Part shown: one piece after another, positions 1 to 6,278 of the stretch | How positions within the stretch are numbered: position 1 is the first letter of the stretch | Layout: each line of letters starts with the position of its first letter | NCBI GenBank assembly: GCA_013813185.1 | Contig: JACCSD010000035.1 | Span: 1 to 17,591, forward strand | Direction: 5' to 3' | DNA: 17,591 bases | Source of the DNA: Burkholderiaceae bacterium | GTDB taxonomy: Bacteria > Pseudomonadota > Gammaproteobacteria > Burkholderiales > Burkholderiaceae_F | Notes under the pieces: model-generated | What the model saw: the letters and a program-made list of their open reading frames with translations, nothing else | Database searches by the model: none | What the model was told of the DNA's origin: nothing | Made by a program: the position numbers and the translations under genes

Positions 1-351
1 GACGAGCCGGATTATCCCGGCTACGTGCGCGTGATCTGGAACGATCACGTACGCGAGATGAGCGAGCTGCATGACGACCAGCGTATGCGCCTGATGCGGA
101 CTGTGTTCGCGGTCGAATCGGCGCAGCACGAGGTGTTGGCGCCGCACAAAATCAACCTAGCCAGCCTGGGCAACATGACACCGCATCTGCACTGGCACGT
201 GATCTCGCGCTTTGCCGACGACCTGCATTACCCGCAACCAGTATGGGGTGCGCCGCAACGCACACCCGATGTTCAGACGGTGCAGGCGCGGCGCGCGCTA
301 GTCGATAGCCTGCGCGAAGTGATTGCCGAGAAAGTCTCGCGGGTCACTTAA
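1..351 (+). CDS. HIT family protein, 3' part (5' end outside window)
   Basis: The reading frame is open from base 1 with no start before the family-like N-terminal sequence, so the gene begins upstream and 116 residues are visible. The histidine-triad motif PHLHWHV is at fragment residues 61-67 (His62, His64 and His66 with hydrophobic spacers). It is followed by an Arg-Phe-Ala-Asp-Asp stretch and a Pro-Gln-Pro-Val-Trp turn typical of the short beta/gammaproteobacterial HIT proteins. HIT proteins are nucleotide hydrolases or transferases acting on nucleoside phosphoramidates or dinucleoside polyphosphates through a covalent histidine nucleotide. The exact substrate here cannot be read. The protein is probably cytosolic. 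It converges on the BI-1 gene at 1163-471, with an inverted repeat between them. A GTG at base 25 could be mistaken for the start, but residues before it (DEPDYPGY) look coding. Confidence 0.88.
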   Translation, partial: DEPDYPGYVRVIWNDHVREMSELHDDQRMRLMRTVFAVESAQHEVLAPHKINLASLGNMTPHLHWHVISRFADDLHYPQPVWGAPQRTPDVQTVQARRALVDSLREVIAEKVSRVT

Positions 352-472
352 GAAAAGCTTTGACAAACGTAGCGGGCGGGCCAAGCTCGTGCCGAGGAGC
401 GGAAGCGTACGAGAGGTACGTTGAGCACCGGAGGCGCGAGATTGGTCCGCGCAGTAGTTTTGCACAGCTTCT
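351..472. repeat. ~120 bp imperfect inverted repeat between convergent genes
   Basis: The sequence between the HIT stop and the BI-1 stop folds back on itself. AGAAAAGCTTTGACAAA at the left pairs, with small bulges, against the reverse complement of TTTTGCACAGCTTCT at the right. Further in, GCGGGCCAAGCTCGTGCC matches the complement of GGCGCGAGATTGGTCCGC. The centre is a perfect CGTAC-GAGAG-GTACG hairpin at 406-420. About 22 of 30 positions pair in the middle arm by hand alignment. The repeat covers the last bases of both flanking genes. It could act as a bidirectional terminator or be a member of a dispersed REP-like family. There is no strong T-run, so simple intrinsic termination is not proven. 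Confidence 0.7.
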
Positions 473-1163
473 AGTCGCGGTCGCCGCCAAAGATGCCTAG
501 CAACGCGAGCAGGCTTTGGAAAACGTTGTACAGGCTCAGATAAATGCCGAGCGTCGCAGTGATGTAGTTGGTCTCTTCACCGTCTCGCACGCGCTTGAGA
601 TCATAAAGAATGAACGCGGTAAAGACGAGAATGGCGAGCACCGCGATCGTCAGCATCAGTGGGCCCGACTGAATGAAAACGTTGGCGATTGCCGCTACGA
701 AAATCACAATGGCGCCGACAAACAGCCATTTGCCGAGAGCCGACAAGTCGCGCTTGATCACGCTCGACAGCGTCGCCATGCCGAAAAACACCGCACCGGT
801 TCCGGCAAACGCGATCATGATCAAGCTGCCGCCGTTGGCCAAGCCGAGCACGGCTCCGAGCAGACGCGACAGCATCAGCCCCATGAAGAACGTGAATGCC
901 AACAACAACGGGACGCCGGCTGCGGAGTTTTTCGTCTTTTCAATCGCAAACATGAACCCGAAGGCGCCACCGAGAAAGACCATCAGGCTGATCCCGGGCG
1001 ACATCGAGCGCGCGATGCCGGTGGACACGCCCACCCAAGCACCAATCACGGTCGGAATCATCGACAGCGCCAACAGCCAGTAGGTATTGCGCAGTACCCG
1101 GTTGCGCTCGACAGCCAGCGCATCCGATCCGCGATAGCCAGAGGTTTGCAGACTAGGATTCAT
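471..1163 (-). CDS. Bax inhibitor-1 / YccA-like integral membrane protein
   Basis: The protein has 230 residues. After a polar N-terminus of about 25 residues there are seven hydrophobic segments, roughly at 28-50, 55-72, 82-105, 112-130, 143-165, 168-188 and 205-225. The tail is characteristic of the family: AFILYDLKRVRDGEETNYI followed by ATLGIYLSLYNVFQSLL. In E. coli, YccA binds the membrane protease FtsH and HflKC and modulates degradation of membrane substrates; other BI-1 proteins conduct calcium. A role in inner-membrane quality control or ion leak is therefore a family inference. The start is supported by a GGAGGA ribosome site six bases before the ATG. The gene follows the minus-strand birA–coaX–small-protein run after a gap of about 106 bp and may have its own promoter there. 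Confidence 0.9.
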   Translation of the reverse strand: MNPSLQTSGYRGSDALAVERNRVLRNTYWLLALSMIPTVIGAWVGVSTGIARSMSPGISLMVFLGGAFGFMFAIEKTKNSAAGVPLLLAFTFFMGLMLSRLLGAVLGLANGGSLIMIAFAGTGAVFFGMATLSSVIKRDLSALGKWLFVGAIVIFVAAIANVFIQSGPLMLTIAVLAILVFTAFILYDLKRVRDGEETNYITATLGIYLSLYNVFQSLLALLGIFGGDRD

Positions 1164-1269
1164 AGGTCCTCCAATATTCGGTGAGTGATGCGGTCAATCC
1201 GGCGACGCGCAGTTTAGTCCACCGCTCGCACACAAGGGGTGTCATCCTGACCAGCGGCGAACACCGGAA

Positions 1270-1494
1270 TTACTGTCCAATGGTCGAATCCGCGCCGCCG
1301 CTTTTTGCCTGGCTGGCGCGTTCGCGTAGCCTTTGAACTTCTTTTTCACTGAGCACCCGGAAACGCTCCGCTTCGATCTGGCGCGCGACGCGCTCGGGTT
1401 CGCGGCCACTCTCGCCGACCCGGCCAAAAGCGCCCTGCTGCCACGCGAATAGCGCGAGATTCACCAGCACCAGAATCAGAAACGCAAGCTTCAT
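1270..1494 (-). CDS. SPOR-protein-like small membrane-anchored protein lacking a SPOR domain
   Basis: The 74-residue product starts with MKLAFLILVLVNLALFAWQQ, a single N-in membrane anchor (about residues 3-18). It continues with a charged segment containing GREPERVARQI and a coiled-coil-like KEVQRLRERASQAK region. This matches the N-terminus and linker of the SPOR-domain protein usually found just downstream of coaX in Burkholderiales (family recollection). The peptidoglycan-binding SPOR domain should follow, but the frame stops at 1270 and only about 106 bp remain before the BI-1 start. The domain is therefore absent rather than frameshifted nearby. The gene starts 11 bp after the coaX stop with no clear ribosome site, so translational coupling is likely. 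It may be a short stable relative or a decayed remnant. Confidence 0.6.
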   Translation of the reverse strand: MKLAFLILVLVNLALFAWQQGAFGRVGESGREPERVARQIEAERFRVLSEKEVQRLRERASQAKSGGADSTIGQ

Positions 1495-1505
1495 GGGTTA
1501 CAGCT

Positions 1506-2336
1506 TCAAAGATCCTTCGAAGAATCGGAGCGCGCGCGCAGCGCCAAACCGCGTAAGACCAGATTATGTTCGATGTCGGCCGCCCTCGGCAGGCGCGCCG
1601 AGAGCGCGTCGGCATGCCCACCGGTGAGGATAAGACGCGGTTCCGTCTGCAAACGAGCCGCAAACCGGCGCCAGATCCGATCGATCAGACCCGCCTGAGC
1701 GTCCAGTACGCCGGTTACGATCGCCGTGTCGGTGTTATCCGGGAAATCGACCGCGCTATCGGTTCGGTCAGCGTCAGCCACTGGCAAGCCCGCCGTCTGA
1801 CGCGCCAGAGATTCCAGCATCAGGCGCACCCCCGGAGCAATTACCCCGCCAATGAACGTCCCGCTAAACCTTGCTTCGCTTCCTTCGCCTTTATCGACTT
1901 CAACACAATCGGCGGTGGTAGCCGTCCCAGCATTGACGACGACGAATGAGTCGGCCGCGCGTTGTGCGTTCGATGTCGCGCACGCACCGAGCATGCAATG
2001 CCAGCGATCGGCGCCAAGTTGCGCAGGGTCTTTGTAACCGTTGACGAGCGCAACCGACCCGCCATCGAAGGAGCGCTGCGTGCGCAGCCAGCGAACCGCC
2101 TGCAAATGAAGCGTGTGCGCGACCTCTTCGACTCCAGCCACGACATCGGGCCCAGCGACGTTGCACGCGACGACGGCAACTCCTTCCTCCGAAGTCACGC
2201 GCCATTGCTCCATCAGCCGCGAAGCGATTCCTGAAACACCTCGATGCAACTGTATGTGCACCGCGCTCAGCGTTCCGTCGGTCGACAACTGCGTCCATTT
2301 GATCGCCGAATTGCCGACGTCGACCAGCAGCGTCAT
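1506..2336 (-). CDS. coaX: Type III pantothenate kinase
   Basis: CoaX phosphorylates pantothenate with ATP in the first step of coenzyme A synthesis, in the cytosol. The 276-residue length is normal. ASKHA-fold motifs are in order: the phosphate-binding loop DVGNSAIKW at 6-14, the GADRW segment at 108-112 that shapes the pantothenate site, VVNAGTATTADCV at 133-145 (second phosphate loop), GGVIAPGV at 163-170, and LTGGHAD at 237-243 near the adenine site. Type III enzymes generally need a monovalent cation and are not inhibited by CoA. The ATG overlaps the birA stop by four bases (ATGA), so the two are translationally coupled. This pairs CoA supply with biotinylation of acetyl-CoA carboxylase, a common betaproteobacterial arrangement. 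Confidence 0.95.
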   Translation of the reverse strand: MTLLVDVGNSAIKWTQLSTDGTLSAVHIQLHRGVSGIASRLMEQWRVTSEEGVAVVACNVAGPDVVAGVEEVAHTLHLQAVRWLRTQRSFDGGSVALVNGYKDPAQLGADRWHCMLGACATSNAQRAADSFVVVNAGTATTADCVEVDKGEGSEARFSGTFIGGVIAPGVRLMLESLARQTAGLPVADADRTDSAVDFPDNTDTAIVTGVLDAQAGLIDRIWRRFAARLQTEPRLILTGGHADALSARLPRAADIEHNLVLRGLALRARSDSSKDL

Positions 2337-3244
2337 GGCCGCACCGACACGTCGCCGACGCTGACGCGATGGCGCTGGCCTTCGGCCTCAATCACCAGCC
2401 GCCCAAGGCGATCGACTTCGATCAGCCGGCCGCTGATGGCAGGTTCGGCGGCTACCTCGTCCTGCGACACGTCAACCACCTTGCCACGCGATTCAAGCAG
2501 CTGATTGAAGCGTGCGTAAAACGGGGCGAACCCGTCCTGCATGAATCGCGCCGCCGCCGCGACGATCGCGCCGCCGAGGTGACCGATCCATTGCTCGCGC
2601 GACTGCAACGCCACGCCCCCCAACAGCTGATCGAGCGCTATCGCAGGCTGCTCGATCGCGCTTCGCGCCGCGTCATCCAGATGCAGGTTTATGCCGACTC
2701 CGATCACCACCGTGTGCGCGGCGTTCCGATCCGTTACCAGCTCGGTCAGGATGCCTGCCAGCTTGCAACCATTGCTGCGAACATCGTTCGGCCACTTGAG
2801 CTGCACTGCCACGCCATGCGTCGCAAGACAGTCCGCCAGCGCGACACCGCACGCCAACGTAATCGCCGGCAGTGAGTCCGGACAGACACCGACGGGAATC
2901 GCAGCCGAAAACAGTAGCGCATGATTGGGCGCCGCGCGCCACCGTCGTTGCCGGCGGCCGCGTCCGCCGGTTTGAAACGAAGCAGCGCGCACCAACGGAC
3001 CCGACGGCTGACGCACTCGGGCTCGCGCCACCAGATCTTCGTTGGTCGAGCCGGTGACGGTCACGGCTTCAACAGCACAGTCGCGGCAACCCGCGAGTGC
3101 CAAAGCGCGGGCAATCTCGGACGCGTCGAGCGGAGCCGCACCGAACGAATCCGCGGCCTGCGTCAAAGTCACCCGTGCAGCCAAACAGTCGCCTCCGGCC
3201 GTAATCGTTGAACCGATGGTTGAACAGTCAATCAAATTTAGCAT
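2333..3244 (-). CDS. birA: Biotin--[acetyl-CoA carboxylase] ligase
   Basis: The enzyme activates biotin as biotinyl-5'-AMP and transfers it to the lysine of the acetyl-CoA carboxylase carrier protein (BCCP). In 303 residues the catalytic domain shows TGSTNEDL at 64-71, the biotinyl-AMP loop GRGRRQRRW at 94-102, KWPNDV at 150-155 and GCKLAGILTE at 159-168. A small SH3-like C-terminal domain follows (ISGRLIEVDRLGRLVIEA, near the end). About 60 residues precede the catalytic domain, with no convincing winged-helix DNA-binding motif, so this looks like a non-repressor ligase. The N-terminus is uncertain: the ATG at 3244 has AAGGA about 11 bases upstream, and a GTG at 3172 is an alternative. It is the first gene of birA–coaX–small protein and is divergent from the VanZ gene. 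Confidence 0.94.
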   Translation of the reverse strand: MLNLIDCSTIGSTITAGGDCLAARVTLTQAADSFGAAPLDASEIARALALAGCRDCAVEAVTVTGSTNEDLVARARVRQPSGPLVRAASFQTGGRGRRQRRWRAAPNHALLFSAAIPVGVCPDSLPAITLACGVALADCLATHGVAVQLKWPNDVRSNGCKLAGILTELVTDRNAAHTVVIGVGINLHLDDAARSAIEQPAIALDQLLGGVALQSREQWIGHLGGAIVAAAARFMQDGFAPFYARFNQLLESRGKVVDVSQDEVAAEPAISGRLIEVDRLGRLVIEAEGQRHRVSVGDVSVRP

Positions 3245-3304
3245 CGGACCCGTCGTCCTTACGCGTGCTTGTCAGCGCGCCGGCAGCCGTCCGACAATCC
3301 CTCG

Positions 3305-4483
3305 ATGAGGGCATCGCTAAACGGACCGGCATTCAGCGGCAAGCCATGGCATGCGCGGCATTCGCCGTTGGCACGCAGTGCGTGCGCGATCTGCGCGCTG
3401 TTGCTCGTCTATTCGGGCGTGGCGCCGTGGAGCGGTTGGCGCAATCTGGGGTTAAACCCATTCGCGTATCTCTCGGCGCCGATCCCGGCGCATGTGACTA
3501 CCTTCGATCTCGCGGTCAACGTCCTGGCCTACTTGCCGTTCGGCGCATTGCTGGTGCTCGCGCTGCATCCGGCCGCGCGCGGCTTGACGGCGGTGCTGAT
3601 TGCACTACTGGCCGGGGTGTTGCTCGCGGCGGCGATCGAAGCGTTGCAGAGCTTCTTACCGACGCGCATTTCGTCGAATCTTGATCTGCTGACGAACTCG
3701 GTCGGCGCGGCGGTGGGCGCATTGATGACAGCGCCATTCGCATCGAGTTTGATCGATCGCGGGCGGTTGGCCGATTTGCGCCTTCGCTGGTTCGAGCGGC
3801 GCGCGTCCGTCTTGCTGTTGGTGATAGCGCTCTGGCCCGCCGCACAGATCTACCCCGAGCCAATGTTGTTCGGCAATGGCGATATTCGCGACGAACTCGG
3901 CGCACTCTTCGTCGCCGCCGGCGGCGTGCTGCCGATCGACGACTTGATGTTCACGGTGGCCGAGTTCGCGGACGGCTTCGATCTCGCCGAATTCGTTCTG
4001 GCCGAAGCATTCGTGGTGGCGTCGTCGATTCTTGCCGTCGGGCTTGCGTTCGCCTCAACGATGCGGCCCAATGCGCCCAAGGTGAAGCTGCTATTGACGT
4101 TGCTGCTGGCGGCGCTGTTGTCGAAGGCATTGGCGAACGCCGTGCAGTTCGGTCCCGATCGCGCACTGGCGTGGCTGACTCCGGGGGTCTACGGCGGGCT
4201 GGGCCTCGGCATGCTCTCGCTGCTGGCTGCGAGTGCCGGGCCGCGTGCCTGGTGCGCGCGCTTTGCACTGCTGGCGCTGATTGCGCTGATCGTCGCCGTC
4301 AATCTGGTGCCGGAAAATCCGTATTACCTCGACGCGATCGGCGGATGGCGGCAGGGCCAGCTGCTGAACTTCAATGCCCTCGCGCACTGGCTGTCACTGC
4401 TTTGGCCCTATGCGCTGGCTTATGCACTTGTCATGGCGTTGTTGCCGAATCGCAGCGAGCACGCCTCGCCTGCGTCCTTATAA
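3305..4483 (+). CDS. VanZ-family polytopic membrane protein
   Basis: The 392-residue protein has about nine to ten hydrophobic helices. The N-terminal 150 residues form the VanZ-like domain: a first helix, then a VYSGVAPWSGWRNLGLNPFAYL segment typical of betaproteobacterial members, then NVLAYLPFGALLVLAL. The conserved NLDLLTNSVGAAVGA lies at the end of a helix pair. The C-terminal half adds further transmembrane helices and has no recognisable enzyme motif. VanZ domains are linked to teicoplanin resistance and envelope functions, but these long proteobacterial versions have no defined activity. I prefer the ATG at 3305; a TTG at 3269 would add 12 residues. No good ribosome site is visible for either. 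The stop codon lies inside a TATAAT hexamer that probably serves the next gene. Confidence 0.85.
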   Translation: MRASLNGPAFSGKPWHARHSPLARSACAICALLLVYSGVAPWSGWRNLGLNPFAYLSAPIPAHVTTFDLAVNVLAYLPFGALLVLALHPAARGLTAVLIALLAGVLLAAAIEALQSFLPTRISSNLDLLTNSVGAAVGALMTAPFASSLIDRGRLADLRLRWFERRASVLLLVIALWPAAQIYPEPMLFGNGDIRDELGALFVAAGGVLPIDDLMFTVAEFADGFDLAEFVLAEAFVVASSILAVGLAFASTMRPNAPKVKLLLTLLLAALLSKALANAVQFGPDRALAWLTPGVYGGLGLGMLSLLAASAGPRAWCARFALLALIALIVAVNLVPENPYYLDAIGGWRQGQLLNFNALAHWLSLLWPYALAYALVMALLPNRSEHASPASL

Positions 4484-4484
4484 T
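4479..4484 (+). promoter_or_regulatory. Consensus -10 element for the ferredoxin gene, overlapping the vanZ stop
   Basis: A perfect TATAAT sits at 4479-4484 in GC-rich surroundings and contains the vanZ TAA (4481-4483). The ferredoxin ATG at 4491 begins seven bases after the hexamer, which is where transcription usually starts. There is no room for a ribosome-binding site, and none is seen. No good -35 lies 16-18 bp upstream. This layout predicts a leaderless transcript, but it has not been demonstrated. Confidence 0.5.
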
Positions 4485-4490
4485 TTGCCG

Positions 4491-4799
4491 ATGAGCTACT
4501 ACCAGCGTCACGTTTTCTTCTGCCTGAACGAGCGTGAAGACGGCTCGGCCTGTTGCGCCAACCAGCACGCCGCGGAAATGCAAAAACACGCCAAGTCGCG
4601 CATCAAGGAACTCGACTTGAATGGCGAGGGAAAGATTCGCATCAACAAATCGGGCTGCCTCGATCGCTGTCAGGAAGGGCCTTGCGTCGTCGTCTACCCC
4701 GAGGGTGTCTGGTACACGTACGTCGATGCGCACGACATCGACGAAATCGTTGACCGCCATCTGGTCAAGGGCGAAGTCGTAGAGCGGCTTCGCATCTAG
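4491..4799 (+). CDS. Thioredoxin-like [2Fe-2S] ferredoxin
   Basis: The 102-residue protein matches the thioredoxin-fold ferredoxin family (Aquifex Fd4 / Azotobacter FeSII-type, related to the NuoE C-terminal domain). Visible cysteines are 11, 21, 22, 56, 60 and 65. The CLNEREDGSACC segment supplies the first two ligands, probably Cys11 and Cys22. GCLDRCQEGPC supplies Cys56 and Cys60 with the typical three-residue spacing. VVVYPEGVWYTYVD and DIDEIVDRHLVKGE are the usual family C-terminal elements. It is probably a cytosolic one-electron carrier; its partner cannot be read. The start at 4491 removes an upstream extension in the same frame (from 4374) that lies wholly within vanZ. It follows vanZ with only seven bases between stop and start and has its own -10-like element. 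Confidence 0.92.
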   Translation: MSYYQRHVFFCLNEREDGSACCANQHAAEMQKHAKSRIKELDLNGEGKIRINKSGCLDRCQEGPCVVVYPEGVWYTYVDAHDIDEIVDRHLVKGEVVERLRI

Positions 4800-4822
4800 G
4801 AACGCGCGAAGACGTCGATCCG

Positions 4823-5500
4823 ATGCCGGCGTCAACTGAGAAACTGGTAGTCGACGGCGGCGGCGGCGGCCTCGAACTGGCGCTCGACTGGCCGGCCGCC
4901 GCGCCGCAGGGGACCGTCTATATCGGGCACCCGCATCCGCTCTACGGCGGCACCTTTGACAACAAGGTGGTCGCCACTATCGCGCGGACGTTCGCGGGCC
5001 TCGGCTGGGTTGCAGTGCGACCGAACTTCCGCGGCGTTGGCGCCTCCGCCGGAGAGCATGACGAAGGTGAAGGGGAGACCGAGGATTTCCTGCGCTTGAT
5101 CAACTCACTACCAACTCTGCCCGCCGTCCGGTCGAGGCTTCCTGATGAACTGCCTATCGCCCTTGCCGGCTTTTCGTTTGGCAGCTTCGTCGCTGCGAAA
5201 GCGGCGCAGACGCTGGCTGCTTCGAATCGACCGCCTGCCTATGTGATATTGGTCGGCGCAGCTGCAGGCAAATGGCCGATGCCGAACGTAACGCGCGACG
5301 CGCTCGTCATTCACGGCGAACTGGATGAAACGATTCCGCTGGCCGATGTCCTTGACTGGGCGCGCCCGCAGGATTTGCCGATCGTTGTTATCCCGGGAGC
5401 GGATCACTTCTTTCACCGCCGCCTGGCCCTGCTCAAGCGCCTGATAAGTGCGCATATTCTGGGCCTGCCCGCAATTGACGCAGCCCCCCAAACTGATTAA
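4823..5500 (+). CDS. Alpha/beta-hydrolase (COG2945-like)
   Basis: The 225-residue protein has the small alpha/beta-hydrolase layout. The oxyanion-side motif GHPHPLYGGTFDNKV is at 35-49, RPNFRGVGASAG at 66-77, and the nucleophile elbow GFSFGS at 116-121 gives Ser118. Acid Asp168 is in IHGELDETIP, and His195 is in PGADHFFH. All three catalytic residues are therefore present. There is no lid insertion and no signal peptide, so it is probably a cytosolic esterase, thioesterase or peptidase-like hydrolase of unknown substrate. Betaproteobacterial genomes often keep this gene beside the thioredoxin-like ferredoxin (family recollection). The gap to the ferredoxin stop is 23 bp, so co-transcription is likely. 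No strong ribosome site precedes the ATG. Confidence 0.88.
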   Translation: MPASTEKLVVDGGGGGLELALDWPAAAPQGTVYIGHPHPLYGGTFDNKVVATIARTFAGLGWVAVRPNFRGVGASAGEHDEGEGETEDFLRLINSLPTLPAVRSRLPDELPIALAGFSFGSFVAAKAAQTLAASNRPPAYVILVGAAAGKWPMPNVTRDALVIHGELDETIPLADVLDWARPQDLPIVVIPGADHFFHRRLALLKRLISAHILGLPAIDAAPQTD

Positions 5501-5591
5501 AAAGGTTCGCTCGTTGCGGGCGTGCAAGCGGCAGGAGACCGCCGCCGCAGCGTCATTTCCGGCATTTTGGCTACCCGGCAGGAGGACAACG

Positions 5592-5612
5592 GTGCGCATT
5601 GCGTACCGATAA
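5592..5612 (+). other. Possible six-residue leader peptide with strong ribosome site
   Basis: AGGAGG at 5580-5585 is the best Shine-Dalgarno site in this area. Six bases later a GTG opens a very short frame reading Met-Arg-Ile-Ala-Tyr-Arg-stop (TAA at 5610-5612). Two bases after that stop is a GTG (5615) in the frame of the downstream conserved protein. It could be a translationally coupling leader peptide. Alternatively, a one-base indel may have moved the real start out of frame, or it may be chance. Confidence 0.3.
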
Positions 5613-5614
5613 TC

Positions 5615-6148
5615 GTGGACGGCACCGTCATCTATTTGAAGACACCGCGCGGCATTGCGGAGATCTCATTGCGCAGCGCGCAGCTACCGATGACAACGCG
5701 GCGCGTGCTGATCATGATCGACGGCAAACGCACGGTCGATGATCTGTCGATCCTCGCCAAACCGGGTGAAATCGAAAGTGCCGTGGTGAGCCTGGAGAGT
5801 TCGGGCCTGATCCAGCGCGCTTCGTACCCAGGCTCGATCGACGTGCCGACGCTCAACGGCCGCGATACCGACACCGGTCTTTCATCCTCCCTGGCCGGGC
5901 CGAGCACAAGCGGCGGACTCGACGAGCGCGATAACCCGATCACGCTGGAGGAAGTCAAGCGCCGTGCCGTGCGTGGCCTGCACGACCGGTTAGGTCCGGA
6001 AGCCGACTCGCTTGCGATGCGTATCGAAGCTTGCCGCTCGATTGAAGAGTTTCGTACCTGCGTGCGCCAAGCCGAGCGCGTCATTGCGAGCGCGCTAGGT
6101 TCCGCGGCCGCCCAGGATTATCTGAAGGCATTACGTCGCCGCGGTTGA
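5615..6148 (+). CDS. Conserved betaproteobacterial protein of unknown function
   Basis: I cannot assign a function. The first ~90 residues (GTVIYLKTPRGIAEISLR, then MTTRRVLIMIDGKRTVDDL and IESAVVSLESSGLIQR) look like a small winged-helix-like domain seen in short Burkholderiales proteins that begin near a VYVKT motif. A Ser/Gly/Thr-rich linker follows (about residues 80-105). A helical C-terminal domain carries NPITLEEVKRRAVRGLHDRLGPEADSLAMRIE and a Cys-containing IEACRSIEEFRTCVRQAERVI. There is no signal peptide or membrane segment. The same frame is open back to a GTG at 5522, but those residues look unconserved and Arg-rich. I prefer 5615 because it fits the family N-terminus and abuts the leader-peptide stop. 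The upstream ribosome site is 30 bases away, so the start is unsettled. Confidence 0.7.
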   Translation: MDGTVIYLKTPRGIAEISLRSAQLPMTTRRVLIMIDGKRTVDDLSILAKPGEIESAVVSLESSGLIQRASYPGSIDVPTLNGRDTDTGLSSSLAGPSTSGGLDERDNPITLEEVKRRAVRGLHDRLGPEADSLAMRIEACRSIEEFRTCVRQAERVIASALGSAAAQDYLKALRRRG

Positions 6149-6199
6149 CCGCACCGAAAGCAGCGCGTCCCCGTCGCGCCCTCAGACTGAACCGCGATC

Positions 6200-6219
6200 A
6201 GAGTTTGGGTTCAAACTCT
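6200..6219 (+). promoter_or_regulatory. Perfect 8-bp hairpin upstream of the carboxypeptidase gene
   Basis: AGAGTTTG, a GGTT loop and CAAACTCT form an exact stem in the 109 to 130 bp gap before the D-Ala-D-Ala carboxypeptidase gene. No T-run follows, so it is a poor intrinsic terminator. It could be a protein-binding inverted repeat or a 5' leader structure for the operon. Nothing else is recognisable in this gap. Confidence 0.35.
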
Positions 6220-6278
6220 CGGCCTCGACTCCAATTTCCTGCTTACCCCCACCCGCGGTGTCTCACCCGTTCTTGATC

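Noticed and set aside
516..1184. 222-codon plus-strand frame across the BI-1 gene
   Set aside because: It is antisense to a clear seven-helix membrane protein with a good ribosome site. Its product is His/Arg/Gln-rich, as expected of a shadow frame.
3269..3304. TTG start adding 12 residues to the VanZ protein
   Set aside because: The extra residues are polar, and the ATG at 3305 precedes the normal family N-terminus. I could not exclude it, as neither start has a ribosome site.
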